Assembly: GCA_024636985.1 (NCBI GenBank)
Contig: JAGXFY010000055.1
Span: 16,874 to 80,873 of the forward strand
DNA length: 64,000 bases
DNA from: Petrocella sp024636985
GTDB taxonomy: Bacteria; Bacillota; Clostridia; Lachnospirales; Vallitaleaceae
Reading direction: 5' to 3'
Below, one piece after another: positions 9,854 to 17,880 of the stretch. The notes beneath the pieces are model-generated. The model ran no database searches and was not told where the DNA came from. It saw only the letters and a list, made by a program, of their open reading frames with translations. Position 1 is the stretch's first letter. Each line of letters opens with the position of its first letter. A program made the translations under genes and the position numbers.

Positions 9854-10726
9854 ATGGAAATTAATCTGGAGCTTTACAAAGTTTTTTATCATGTGGCTAA
9901 ATATTTAAGTTTTTCAGTTGCATCCCAAGTACTATACCTTTCACAATCCGCTGTCAGTCAAAGCATTAAGCAGCTTGAATCCAAACTGGACACGCCTTTG
10001 TTTAACAGAAGTACAAAACAAGTGACCTTAACACCTCAAGGTGAAAAGTTAATGGAATATATAGAACCTGCCCTTCATTTAATTGCCGGTGGTGAGGCCT
10101 ACTTAAAAGAAACCATGACTTTGGATCGAGGGCAATTACATATCGGCGCCAGCGATACCATATGCAAATATTATCTTTTAGATTATTTCAAAAAATTTCA
10201 TCACTTATACCCAGGTGTAGAAATCCGTGTCACCAATCGAACCTCTTTACAATGTGTGACCTTACTAAGAAAAGGTCTGGTAGATCTCATTGTAACCAAC
10301 CTTCCCAATAATTCTATCAGTGAAGACATGCATGTTATGCCTGTTCAAACCTTTCAAGATGTCTTTATTGCCAGCAATAAGTATGCTATTGATTCAGGAC
10401 CTCATACATTATCCGCCTTATCAAAGCACCCTATTCTCATGCTTGCCCGTCAAACCACTACCAGTAACTATTTGTATCAACTTTTTGAGTCCGATGGTCT
10501 TAGTATAACGCCTTCTGTCGAACTTGGAAGTATTGATCTGCTCATTGATTTAACCGGCATTGATCTTGGTATTTCCTTTGTTCCTGATTTTTGTATGAAA
10601 AATCGACCGGATTTGCGTATTTTGGAAACCAGCATCCCTATTCCAAGAAGACAATTGGGTGTTGTCGTACCTGAAAAACGCCCCTTATCTGAAGCCTCTA
10701 AAAAATTTATCGCACTCTTATCCTAA
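9854..10726 (+). CDS. LysR-family transcriptional regulator
   Basis: 290 residues. The N-terminal winged helix-turn-helix (about 1-60) contains SFSVASQVLYLSQSAVSQSI, followed by the linker helix and a periplasmic-binding-protein-like effector domain (about 90-290). The frame can start at a GTG at 9845, but that codon overlaps the AAGGAG ribosome site, so the ATG at 9854 is used. Divergent from purL, which makes purL a candidate target. It belongs to the same subgroup as the LysR protein next to leuC, with an ELYKVFYHVA-type N-terminus. The effector is unknown. Confidence 0.88.
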   Translation: MEINLELYKVFYHVAKYLSFSVASQVLYLSQSAVSQSIKQLESKLDTPLFNRSTKQVTLTPQGEKLMEYIEPALHLIAGGEAYLKETMTLDRGQLHIGASDTICKYYLLDYFKKFHHLYPGVEIRVTNRTSLQCVTLLRKGLVDLIVTNLPNNSISEDMHVMPVQTFQDVFIASNKYAIDSGPHTLSALSKHPILMLARQTTTSNYLYQLFESDGLSITPSVELGSIDLLIDLTGIDLGISFVPDFCMKNRPDLRILETSIPIPRRQLGVVVPEKRPLSEASKKFIALLS

Positions 10727-10851
10727 TCTGTTTCACTTTCATCCTATTTTTCATTTTTTAGATTCTTATAATCCTATTCTAATATATAAATGATATGATT
10801 ATGGAACAAGCATTAAAAGTATGCTATTTGATATAAAGGAGTCGATCATCT

Positions 10852-11355
10852 ATGAAAAGCAACAAATCAGCAGGGTTATTATTGATACTTTTTGGCTCTC
10901 TATATCTGATTCTTCAGATTCTTAGCCAGTTAAACATCTTGGTCCTAGATTTTTGGGATTTATGGCCTTTAACTACCATTGCTATTGGTATTGCTTTTGA
11001 AGCCATCTATTATGGCACAAAAAAATATCCAGGCTTTCTAGTTCCCGGAGGTATTTTCACCACCATTGGTTTGCTTCATCTTTTTGAGGTGATTACCCAT
11101 TGGCAATTTGCAGGGTATACTTGGCCTATTTATATTTTGTCGATAGCCATTGGCTTTTTTCACCATCATGTTGTTACTAAAGAGCAATGGTCCAAGGTCA
11201 TCGGTATTATCTTTTTTATACTATTTTCGTTTAACACATTCATTGTTGCAACGATTCTATTTAATGGATTGATAAGCTTCAATCTTGCTTTTTCAATCAT
11301 CATTATTATCGTTGGCTTTCTGCTTATACTAAAAAATAAAAAAGAAGAGCATTAA
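10852..11355 (+). CDS. Small membrane protein with LiaF/LiaI-like transmembrane region
   Basis: 167 residues with about five predicted membrane spans and a charged C-terminal tail (KNKKEEH). The repeated pattern of short helices with LWPLTTIAIGIAFE resembles the membrane part of LiaF/LiaI and DUF5668 proteins, which sense or dampen cell-envelope stress signalling. The soluble C-terminal domain of LiaF is absent, and there is no two-component system next to it, so its function is unknown. AAGGAG precedes the ATG and a strong terminator follows immediately. Confidence 0.7.
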   Translation: MKSNKSAGLLLILFGSLYLILQILSQLNILVLDFWDLWPLTTIAIGIAFEAIYYGTKKYPGFLVPGGIFTTIGLLHLFEVITHWQFAGYTWPIYILSIAIGFFHHHVVTKEQWSKVIGIIFFILFSFNTFIVATILFNGLISFNLAFSIIIIIVGFLLILKNKKEEH

Positions 11356-11379
11356 AAAACGCGGCTTGGCCGCGTTTTT
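11355..11379. terminator. Bidirectional terminator between convergent genes
   Basis: An 11-bp perfect stem (AAAAACGCGGC, 11355-11365; complement 11369-11379) with a 3-nt loop and A/T-runs on both flanks. It serves the small membrane gene on the plus strand and the AmmeMemoRadiSam operon on the minus strand, whose last stop codon is at 11380. Confidence 0.9.
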
Positions 11380-12807
11380 CTATTCATGTCTTTCTACCTC
11401 AAACCTATATAAAGTAAAGCTATTTTCTTTTATTATACCGGCTTTCTTTTTAGCAATCTCTACTTGTTGATCTATGGTCTCTACACCTTCAAGATTCGGT
11501 AATAACAAACCTCTTTTATAACCTTCTTCGACAATAACGCCATACTTTTTTACATCTAAATCATCTATAGAATCTATGCTTTCAGGTGGGTAAAGCCGAT
11601 CGACCTTTATCTCAAGGGTCACCAATTCCCATTCTTCTATAGGATTAAACCTAGGGTCACTTGAGCAAGCACTGATTGCATTGTGTATGATCTCGTCCAG
11701 CAAATCTTCGCAAACCGCTTCAATAGTGCCTATACAGCCTCTTAAATTGCCCTTTTTATGTATAGATACAAAAACTCCAGCTTTTTCATGCATCACTTCT
11801 TGTATGATGCCCCCAGCTACATGTTCAGTTGCAACTTCTCTACTTATTTTTTTCCCTGTCCTAACATAATATTCGATTGTACGTCTGGCAATCTTTACAA
11901 AACCATCTTCCGTTTTTTTCTTTTCTTCATAGACCTTAATTACTTCTTCGTTCCATTCTACCTGCTTTGATTTAATCAAAGTTGTAAAATCATTGGCCAA
12001 GTATCCTACTAAGTAGCCCACACCAAAAGGCCCTTCATAGCTTATGACTTCACTGTGATAATCATAACCATCCATAATACCAAACCCCATAAGATACGCG
12101 TTCAAGCCACATTGTGCTGCATCTGAAATCTCTTTTGGTGTAAGTGCTAGTAATATTTCAGGTGACTTTTCAGTAATCGCCTTTGCTACCAAAGCATCAA
12201 ATACTTTTCCATAAGGATTAAAAGTATAAGGTCCATCATCCGTCAAAGCATGAGATAAATCCCCACTACATAAAATAACCACAGATTCGTTACAACGCAT
12301 GATAACATCTTTCATGGCAACCCCATACTGATAATGATCGCGGGCACTAAGTCCACAAGGTGTCACATGTACAAGCTGATAAGCATCATATACTTCATCC
12401 ACAAAATACAAAGGCACCAGTGCGCCATGGTCTATTTCTACTTGTGTACCATAGCTTTTCGCCATATCTTTGTCCAAGACAACGGATACTAAGTCTGTTT
12501 CTTCCCAAGCCATCTGTATCAGGTGCGTTAAGGGTAGATTGATCTTTTTTGACATACTTACATCTGCAATGCCAAAGCTTTTCAAATCCCCCTGAACATA
12601 AGGTGTACCCAACATGCTAATCCCATTGCTAAAACCATGACCATGGGGGGTAATGATCACGATGGTCTCAGGTTTGATTTTCTTGATTTTTTGGGCTACC
12701 CATCTATAGCCATCTAAGGTCTTACTTATGGCCCTTTCTCGACCTTGCCCAACCTCCGGTATGGCTATGGGTGGGTGTGGTAAAAAAAATACCTCTATAG
12801 ATTGCAT
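11380..12807 (-). CDS. AmmeMemoRadiSam system protein A: LigB-type dioxygenase-like domain fused to AMMECR1
   Basis: 475 residues in two parts. Residues about 1-265 form a class III extradiol dioxygenase (LigB/Memo superfamily) fold, with His-bearing motifs FLPHPPIA, ITPHGHGF and CSGDLSHAL that match the metal-binding positions. Residues about 290-475 form an AMMECR1 domain with its signature LRGCIGT and the Cys/Ser-rich ISACSSDPRFNP. The triad of AMMECR1, Memo-like protein and radical SAM enzyme is a known conserved system of unresolved chemistry. The radical SAM partner is immediately upstream (stop and start adjacent), while the Memo protein is encoded separately at 51.4-52.2 kb. Confidence 0.88.
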   Translation of the reverse strand: MQSIEVFFLPHPPIAIPEVGQGRERAISKTLDGYRWVAQKIKKIKPETIVIITPHGHGFSNGISMLGTPYVQGDLKSFGIADVSMSKKINLPLTHLIQMAWEETDLVSVVLDKDMAKSYGTQVEIDHGALVPLYFVDEVYDAYQLVHVTPCGLSARDHYQYGVAMKDVIMRCNESVVILCSGDLSHALTDDGPYTFNPYGKVFDALVAKAITEKSPEILLALTPKEISDAAQCGLNAYLMGFGIMDGYDYHSEVISYEGPFGVGYLVGYLANDFTTLIKSKQVEWNEEVIKVYEEKKKTEDGFVKIARRTIEYYVRTGKKISREVATEHVAGGIIQEVMHEKAGVFVSIHKKGNLRGCIGTIEAVCEDLLDEIIHNAISACSSDPRFNPIEEWELVTLEIKVDRLYPPESIDSIDDLDVKKYGVIVEEGYKRGLLLPNLEGVETIDQQVEIAKKKAGIIKENSFTLYRFEVERHE

Positions 12808-13656
12808 CTAATCACCTACATTTCCTAAATATACATGGGTAAAATACTGTCTCGCTGCCTTTTGCATTTGCAACATAAGATCTATGTCAGTCGCCGGCAA
12901 GTCATATTCATAAACAGGAAAGTAACGGGATATGTGAATTGCCATATCACCCACTTCTGAAAAAAGCCAACCTAAAAAAAGGCGCATTTCTTCCAGATTG
13001 TCATTAAGTCCGGGTACAATCAACATCGTCAGTTCTACATGTGCTGTCACTTTGGCTCTTTTTATGGTCTCAATAACCGGTCTGAGACGACCACCACATA
13101 TATCCAACATTTTTTGATCATCATATGTTTTTACATCTATATTCATGGCATCTATATAGGGCAACAATTCTAACAAAGGTGCTTCATTGATATACCCGTT
13201 GGTTACCAAAACATTAGCAATCCCTTTTAAGTGAGCTACCTTAGCTGTTTCATATACCATTTCATAAAAAACTGTCGGCTCGTTGTATGTATAAGCGATC
13301 GCATCTAAGTCATAGGCAATGGCTTGAGCTACTATTGCTTCAGGTGTCATCGTGATTACGCTTGGCTTCTCTTGGCTAATTGTGTAATTCTGACAAAAAG
13401 GACACTTAAGATTACAACCATAGCTTCCGACGGATAAGATTTGTGTCCCTTGCCTCCAATGGGCTAGGGGTTTCTTTTCAATAGGGTCAATCTGTATACC
13501 AGACACCTCACCAAAGTTGAGTGCTATGAGTTTTCCCTCTAGATAGGCTCTTGTTTGGCATATACCTTTATGGTTGGGCTTAATAATACAGTTGTTTGGA
13601 CACAGTTGACAGATTGCGCGTTCTTCAAAAATCTTGTAAAACATTGCCTCTTTCAT
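12808..13656 (-). CDS. amrS: AmmeMemoRadiSam system radical SAM enzyme
   Basis: 282 residues. The radical SAM cluster motif CNLKCPFC (CxxxCxxC) is visible near residue 80, followed by QNYTIS and the strand/helix pattern of a partial TIM barrel, and an N-terminal Cys cluster ICQLCPNNC (residues about 15-23) typical of this PflA-related subfamily. It is expected to cleave S-adenosylmethionine reductively and act on a protein or metabolite together with the AMMECR1/Memo partners; the substrate is unknown. GGGAGGC precedes the ATG. It is 33 bp downstream of the FAD oxidoreductase gene and directly adjoins the AMMECR1 fusion gene. Confidence 0.92.
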   Translation of the reverse strand: MKEAMFYKIFEERAICQLCPNNCIIKPNHKGICQTRAYLEGKLIALNFGEVSGIQIDPIEKKPLAHWRQGTQILSVGSYGCNLKCPFCQNYTISQEKPSVITMTPEAIVAQAIAYDLDAIAYTYNEPTVFYEMVYETAKVAHLKGIANVLVTNGYINEAPLLELLPYIDAMNIDVKTYDDQKMLDICGGRLRPVIETIKRAKVTAHVELTMLIVPGLNDNLEEMRLFLGWLFSEVGDMAIHISRYFPVYEYDLPATDIDLMLQMQKAARQYFTHVYLGNVGD

Positions 13657-13689
13657 AAATGCCTCCCCAGTATCATATATTGGATGTGC

Positions 13690-14919
13690 TTAATTTGTTG
13701 TTAAAATATCAAGCAATTCATCCGGTGATGACTTCTTTTTCATAGCTTCTAATACCATCTTTGTTTTGCTGTTATCGCCGATTATGACAGCACCAATTAA
13801 ACCTTGATGCTTGAAAAATAGCTTTTTATAGATACCATTTACTAAGTCTTCAAAGCCCATAATAGCAACATCATCACCTTCTTCATAATTTACATGTCCA
13901 ATGGAAAAAACGTTCATGTTTAAGCCGTTAAAGGTATTAGAGGGTATAAAGTCCTTATAGGTTAATTTATCTCCTACAGCGTTCGCACCTGCTACATTAC
14001 CCTGTTCCATAGCTTCCGGCCATATACCATAGTTTTTCTCAGAAAACTGAGCAACATCACCGGCTGCATAAATATCAGGATTGCTTGTCTGCATATGTTT
14101 GTTGACAATAATGCTTCGATCATATTCCAGGCCTGCTTCTTCGGCCAGGTAGCCTTCAGATACTATACCTGCGGATATAATGACTAAATCTGCTGGAATC
14201 TTACGCCCATCCATTAATTGGACATATTCTGATTTATGATGTCCTATAATCATTGAAACTGCATTGCCTTTTGCAAGATGTATGCCTTGTTTCACGATAC
14301 CATCTTCAAAAATATGGGCACCTTTTTCATCAATCTGCCTCGGTAGTAATCTATTCGCGAGTTCAACCACAGTAATATCAAGCCCAAGTTCCTTTAACTG
14401 ATCCGCTGCTTCAAGTCCTAAAAGTCCACCCCCGATGATGACGGCCTTTTTGCAATCTTTGGCATAGTCTTTGATTTTATCTGCATCTCCTATATTTCTA
14501 AGGGTAAAAACGCCTATATAATCTGCATTTTTAATCGGAGGAATAAAACTTCTGCTACCAAGGGCCAAAATCAATTTATCATAAGCCATCGTCTCGCCTT
14601 GAGCAGTTTCAATGGTTTTATCCTCTGAATTTATTTTTGTGACAGTCACACCCAGCTTTAATTCAATTCTTTGGTCTTCATACCATTTGTGCTTATGCAT
14701 GTATATTTTTTTAAGTACCTCATCTTGTGCGATATACTCTGACAATAATGGCTTATAATATATCACTTGTTTTTCTTGATCGAGTATGGTTACTTTAACC
14801 TCTTGATTTCGTTTACGAATGGCTTTTGCAGCAGATATCCCTGCAGCACCATTTCCAATAATAATGATTTTCTCATTACTGTTTGTTTCTGATTGTTCTC
14901 GTTTTTCATTATTTTCCAT
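13690..14919 (-). CDS. NAD(P)H/FAD-dependent oxidoreductase (rubredoxin- or nitrite-reductase-like)
   Basis: 409 residues. FAD-binding Rossmann motif IIGNGAAGISAAKAI near residue 20, a second NAD(P)-binding motif VIIGGGLLGLEAAD near residue 155, and the FAD motif NPDIYAAGDVAQF near residue 280. The fold matches NADH:rubredoxin reductases and the FAD subunit of assimilatory nitrite reductases; no redox-active CxxC is seen. It heads a three-gene operon with the AmmeMemoRadiSam genes and could supply electrons to the radical SAM enzyme via a ferredoxin or rubredoxin; this is inference. A Fur-like box lies about 40 bp upstream of its ATG. Confidence 0.88.
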   Translation of the reverse strand: MENNEKREQSETNSNEKIIIIGNGAAGISAAKAIRKRNQEVKVTILDQEKQVIYYKPLLSEYIAQDEVLKKIYMHKHKWYEDQRIELKLGVTVTKINSEDKTIETAQGETMAYDKLILALGSRSFIPPIKNADYIGVFTLRNIGDADKIKDYAKDCKKAVIIGGGLLGLEAADQLKELGLDITVVELANRLLPRQIDEKGAHIFEDGIVKQGIHLAKGNAVSMIIGHHKSEYVQLMDGRKIPADLVIISAGIVSEGYLAEEAGLEYDRSIIVNKHMQTSNPDIYAAGDVAQFSEKNYGIWPEAMEQGNVAGANAVGDKLTYKDFIPSNTFNGLNMNVFSIGHVNYEEGDDVAIMGFEDLVNGIYKKLFFKHQGLIGAVIIGDNSKTKMVLEAMKKKSSPDELLDILTTN

Positions 14920-14959
14920 ATTATACTATGTCCTCCTTGTTTCAGACGAATTTATCAAT

Positions 14960-14974
14960 TGATAATCATTTTCT
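14960..14974. promoter_or_regulatory. Candidate Fur box upstream of the oxidoreductase/AmmeMemoRadiSam operon
   Basis: TGATAATCATTTTCT matches the 7-1-7 Fur consensus TGATAATNATTATCA at all but two specified positions, and overlaps a perfect 14-bp palindrome (TTATCAATTGATAA, 14952-14965). A further TGATAAT lies at 14981-14987. This suggests iron-dependent repression of the operon. Confidence 0.45.
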
Positions 14975-15073
14975 ATTGACTGATAATATTGTAACATGTT
15001 ATGTGTAGGATTTCTATAGCATTTTAAAAGACCTTGTCAGATTTCTCTAACAAGGCCTCTTTAGGAGGTTTTT

Positions 15074-15168
15074 GTTCTTCTCTAGGAAAGTCTATGCTAT
15101 GTAAACGATCAAGGAAGTCTTTCCTGCCGGAACAATTTGCTTTGCAAAACGAGGCGAAGCCTCTTTGT
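15074..15168 (+). ncRNA. Structured intergenic repeat, copy D (short, diverged)
   Basis: Shares with copies A-C the closing stem (GTTC ... GAAC around AGGAAAG/CTTTCCT), the block ATCAAGGAAGT and two terminal hairpins, but lacks the central hairpin. Its hairpins are TTTGC-TTT-GCAAA and GAGGC-GAA-GCCTC, where the other copies have ATGAGC/GCTCAT and GAAGC/GCTTC, so both arms changed together. The last hairpin touches the gntR stop codon and, read on the minus strand, is followed by GTTTT and could end gntR. Confidence 0.5.
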
Positions 15169-15846
15169 TCAATTATAACTTTTAAATCCCTGAAGTCCAT
15201 ATAAAATATGGTCTTGCATAGCTTTTTTAGCTTTTTGAGGTTCTCTTTTTTTTATAAAGTCGACAATTTTTTCATGCTGCCGTAATACCTCTTCAGCAGA
15301 TTCCGGATTATCTTTTGTTTTCAGATAACCGCCAACAATACCTTCATTAATAAGGGGTACAATCCTATTCATGATAATGTTGTGGCTGGCATCCGCTATA
15401 GCTGTATGGAAGGCAATATCCGCTTCTGTATGATTCTTACCGGCTTTGATTTGCTCTGCTACTCTTTCATAAGTCTCAAAAATCTTATCAAAATCCGTAG
15501 GTAAGCCTCTTTCTACAGCCAATTTTGTCATTTCCGGTTCAAGCAACAATCTGATCTCAAAAAGGTCCATTAGAAGTCTGTCTTCATTGATAAAATCCAT
15601 ACCCAAAGGATCTTTGGTCAAGCCCGGCTTCTCAGATACATAAGTACCTTTACCTCTTCTAACCTCTAATATGTTCGTTGATACCAAAATCTTTATGGCT
15701 TCCCTTATGGTAGATCGACTCACATTCACCATCTGTGTCATCTCTATCTCATTGGGTAGTTTGTCACCGGGATGATAGTCTTTATCTAAGATCATTTGCT
15801 TTATATTTTCTGCAACTCTTTGTGAGAGTATTGATTTATCGAACAT
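15169..15846 (-). CDS. GntR-family (FadR/FCD subclass) transcriptional regulator
   Basis: 225 residues: an N-terminal winged helix (about 8-75) with NEIEMTQMVNVSRSTIREAI and a C-terminal all-helical FCD effector domain (about 90-220) with the metal-ligand pattern D...H...H (ADIAFHTAIA; RQHEKIVDFI). Regulators of this class repress uronate, gluconate and ketodeoxygluconate genes. It is the third gene after eda and kdgK, so it probably controls that operon and responds to KDG or KDPG. GGAGGTC precedes the ATG. Confidence 0.88.
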   Translation of the reverse strand: MFDKSILSQRVAENIKQMILDKDYHPGDKLPNEIEMTQMVNVSRSTIREAIKILVSTNILEVRRGKGTYVSEKPGLTKDPLGMDFINEDRLLMDLFEIRLLLEPEMTKLAVERGLPTDFDKIFETYERVAEQIKAGKNHTEADIAFHTAIADASHNIIMNRIVPLINEGIVGGYLKTKDNPESAEEVLRQHEKIVDFIKKREPQKAKKAMQDHILYGLQGFKSYN

Positions 15847-15909
15847 TTTTCAGACCTCCAAGATTTCTTCATACTGATACTAACTAAAAACCGGATATCT
15901 GTCAATGTT

Positions 15910-16932
15910 TTATCGTTCAACCCTACCTGAGCCATCACCACCACTTAAACGTAGGACTTCATCAATTGTAGCGTGATTGAAGTCACCTGCAATGGTGTGT
16001 TTCAAAGCAGAGGCTGCAACAGCAAATTCTAATGCTTTTTCTTGGTCTTCATATGCCATTAAGCCATATATCAAACCACCGGCAAAGGAATCACCGCCGC
16101 CGACTCTATCTACGATTCTAATATCATAATGCTTAGACTGATAGAATTCCTGACCATTATAAATCAAAGCCGACCAGCCATTGTCTGATGCCGAATGGCT
16201 TTCTCTTAAAGTCGTTACAACGTATTTGAAGTCAAAGGTTTCTTGCATCTGCTTAAAAATACTTTTGTAGCCTTCAATCTCAAGTTCACCACTGGTCACA
16301 TCGGTCTCACCCGGCTTAAACCCAAGTACTTTTTCTGCATCTTCTTCATTACCGATACACACATCTACATAGGCCATAAGTTCTGTCATACATGCTTTAG
16401 CTTCTTCAGGTGTCCATAGTTTTTTACGGTAATTCAAATCAACAGAAACTGTAACACCATGACGTTTTGCAGCTTGTAATGCTTTTAAAGTCATATCTCT
16501 GGCTTCTAATGATATGGCCGGTGTTATTCCGGAAAAGTGAAACCAATCTGCGCCTGTAAAAATAGCATCAAAATCAAACTCATCCGCTTTTGCCTCAGCT
16601 ATAGCTGAGCGCGCTCTATCATAAACAACATTGGATGCTCGCATGGAAGCCCCGTGTTCCAAATAGTATATACCTACACGTTCTCCACCTCTAAGTATAT
16701 AATCAGTGTGGACACCAAATTTTCTAAGTTCATTAACCGCACTTTGTCCAATTGGATTATCCGGAAGTTTAGATACAAAAAACGCATCCATGCCATAATT
16801 GGCCAATGACACTGCCACATTTGCCTCACCACCACCATACACGATGTCAAATTGGCTTGCTTGAACAAAACGTTGGTGTTCTGGTGGTGATAGTCTTAAC
16901 ATGATTTCTCCTAAGGTTACAACTTTTTTCAT
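15910..16932 (-). CDS. kdgK: 2-keto-3-deoxygluconate kinase (PfkB family)
   Basis: About 340 residues. Ribokinase-family motifs are present: VYGGGEANVAVSLAN near the N-terminus and the catalytic anion hole VGGGDSFAGGL near residue 275. Phosphorylates 2-keto-3-deoxygluconate to KDPG, the substrate of the aldolase encoded just upstream. The frame opens at 16950, but the AGAAAGGAA ribosome site lies within that extension, so the third ATG, at 16932 (MKKVVTLGEIMLRLS), is preferred. It is 19 bp after eda. Uronate isomerases and dehydratases are not in the window. Confidence 0.9.
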   Translation of the reverse strand: MKKVVTLGEIMLRLSPPEHQRFVQASQFDIVYGGGEANVAVSLANYGMDAFFVSKLPDNPIGQSAVNELRKFGVHTDYILRGGERVGIYYLEHGASMRASNVVYDRARSAIAEAKADEFDFDAIFTGADWFHFSGITPAISLEARDMTLKALQAAKRHGVTVSVDLNYRKKLWTPEEAKACMTELMAYVDVCIGNEEDAEKVLGFKPGETDVTSGELEIEGYKSIFKQMQETFDFKYVVTTLRESHSASDNGWSALIYNGQEFYQSKHYDIRIVDRVGGGDSFAGGLIYGLMAYEDQEKALEFAVAASALKHTIAGDFNHATIDEVLRLSGGDGSGRVER

Positions 16933-16951
16933 ATTCATTTCCTTTCTCATT

Positions 16952-17599
16952 CTATTTAGATTGTCTTGCTGACTTTACAGCTTCAACAAATTTCTTTGCT
17001 GTTTCAGTCACTGCCGCATAGTCTCCGGTCGCAGCACCTTTTGTTAAAACACTACCAACACCGACTGCAACAGCACCATTTTTAATCCATTGGTCAACAT
17101 TTGAAAGATCCACACCACCTGTCGGCATATAGTTGCCTTGTGGTAACGGTCCTTTAAAAGCAGATATAATGGATGGCCCAAAAGCATTGCCTGGGAATAC
17201 TTTTAATATATCAACGCCCAATTCAAGAGCTTCAACAGCTTCTTTTGGCGTCATAATACCCGGCATTACCGGAACACCATATCGATGACACATTTTTACC
17301 AGTTCAACTTCAAAGCATGGGCTTACAATATATTTGGCACCCGCTAAAATACAAGCTCTTGCAGTTTCAGAATCAAGAACAGTACCTGCGCCAATAATAA
17401 CATCTTCGTCTTTATAGACTTCTGCCAGTTCCTTGATTATATCCAAAGCCCCAGGTACTGTCATGGTTATCTCCAAAGCCTTGATACCTCCGGCTTTTAT
17501 TGCTTCAATCGTCTTTAGCCCTTGTTCTTTTGATTCTGCTCGAATAACCGCTACCACACCGTTTTCTATCATTGCATTTACAATTTCATATTTTTTCAT
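16952..17599 (-). CDS. eda: 2-dehydro-3-deoxyphosphogluconate (KDPG) aldolase
   Basis: Class I aldolase splitting KDPG into pyruvate and glyceraldehyde 3-phosphate; 215 residues, normal length. Motifs include ALEITMTVPGAL, VIIGAGTVLD, and the Schiff-base lysine within AGAKYIVSPCF near residue 130; PTGGVD forms the phosphate loop. The ribosome site GGGAAAGGAATG lies between the first in-frame ATG (17617) and the ATG at 17599, which is chosen. First gene of eda-kdgK-gntR, with a strong promoter 48 bp upstream. Confidence 0.94.
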   Translation of the reverse strand: MKKYEIVNAMIENGVVAVIRAESKEQGLKTIEAIKAGGIKALEITMTVPGALDIIKELAEVYKDEDVIIGAGTVLDSETARACILAGAKYIVSPCFEVELVKMCHRYGVPVMPGIMTPKEAVEALELGVDILKVFPGNAFGPSIISAFKGPLPQGNYMPTGGVDLSNVDQWIKNGAVAVGVGSVLTKGAATGDYAAVTETAKKFVEAVKSARQSK

Positions 17600-17647
17600 A
17601 TAACATTCCTTTCCCATACATTGTCTGTTGTCTGACGTCTTATGTCA

Positions 17648-17676
17648 ATTATATAACCCACTCTCGTTTTTGTCAA
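17648..17676 (-). promoter_or_regulatory. Promoter of the eda-kdgK-gntR operon
   Basis: Minus-strand TTGACA (17671-17676), 17-bp spacer, TATAAT (17648-17653). The 30 bp downstream contain repeated CAGACAA/ACAGACAA elements and an AGACGTC palindrome, a likely place for GntR repression. Confidence 0.75.
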
Positions 17677-17717
17677 TCTCGTTTTAGTGCTATAAAAAGA
17701 AAACTTCTTTAATAAGA

Positions 17718-17843
17718 ACAAGAAAAGAAGCTCTGCTTCGTTATGAGCTCTGCTCATATTTCTGAACGGTTCGATAGGAAACTTCCTTGATAGTTAATGC
17801 GATGCTTCAACGCATTAACATAGCACTGTCTTTCCTAGAGAAC
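17718..17843 (-). ncRNA. Structured intergenic repeat, copy A
   Basis: About 126 nt, differing from copy B at only about ten positions. Read on the minus strand it has an outer stem GTTC/TAGGAAA with TTTCCTA/GAAC, interrupted by a tandem G-A internal loop; a central 9-bp hairpin (GTTAATGCG/CGCATTAAC); then ATGAGC/GCTCAT; and a final GAAGC-AGA-GCTTC hairpin followed by TTTTCTT that resembles an intrinsic terminator. It begins immediately after the terminator of the REC-GGDEF gene. Confidence 0.6.
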
Positions 17844-17872
17844 AAAAAAAGAGCCAAGCAAAAAAAGCTTGG
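17844..17872 (-). terminator. Terminator of the REC-GGDEF gene
   Basis: Minus-strand hairpin CCAAGC/GCTTGG with a T-rich loop, followed by CTCTTTTTTT. Confidence 0.8.
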
Positions 17873-17880
17873 ATCCTTCA

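Noticed and set aside
15074..15168. Insertion-sequence remnants at the repeat copies
   Set aside because: No transposase frame or constant target duplication is seen at the four copies; covariation of stems points to structured RNA.
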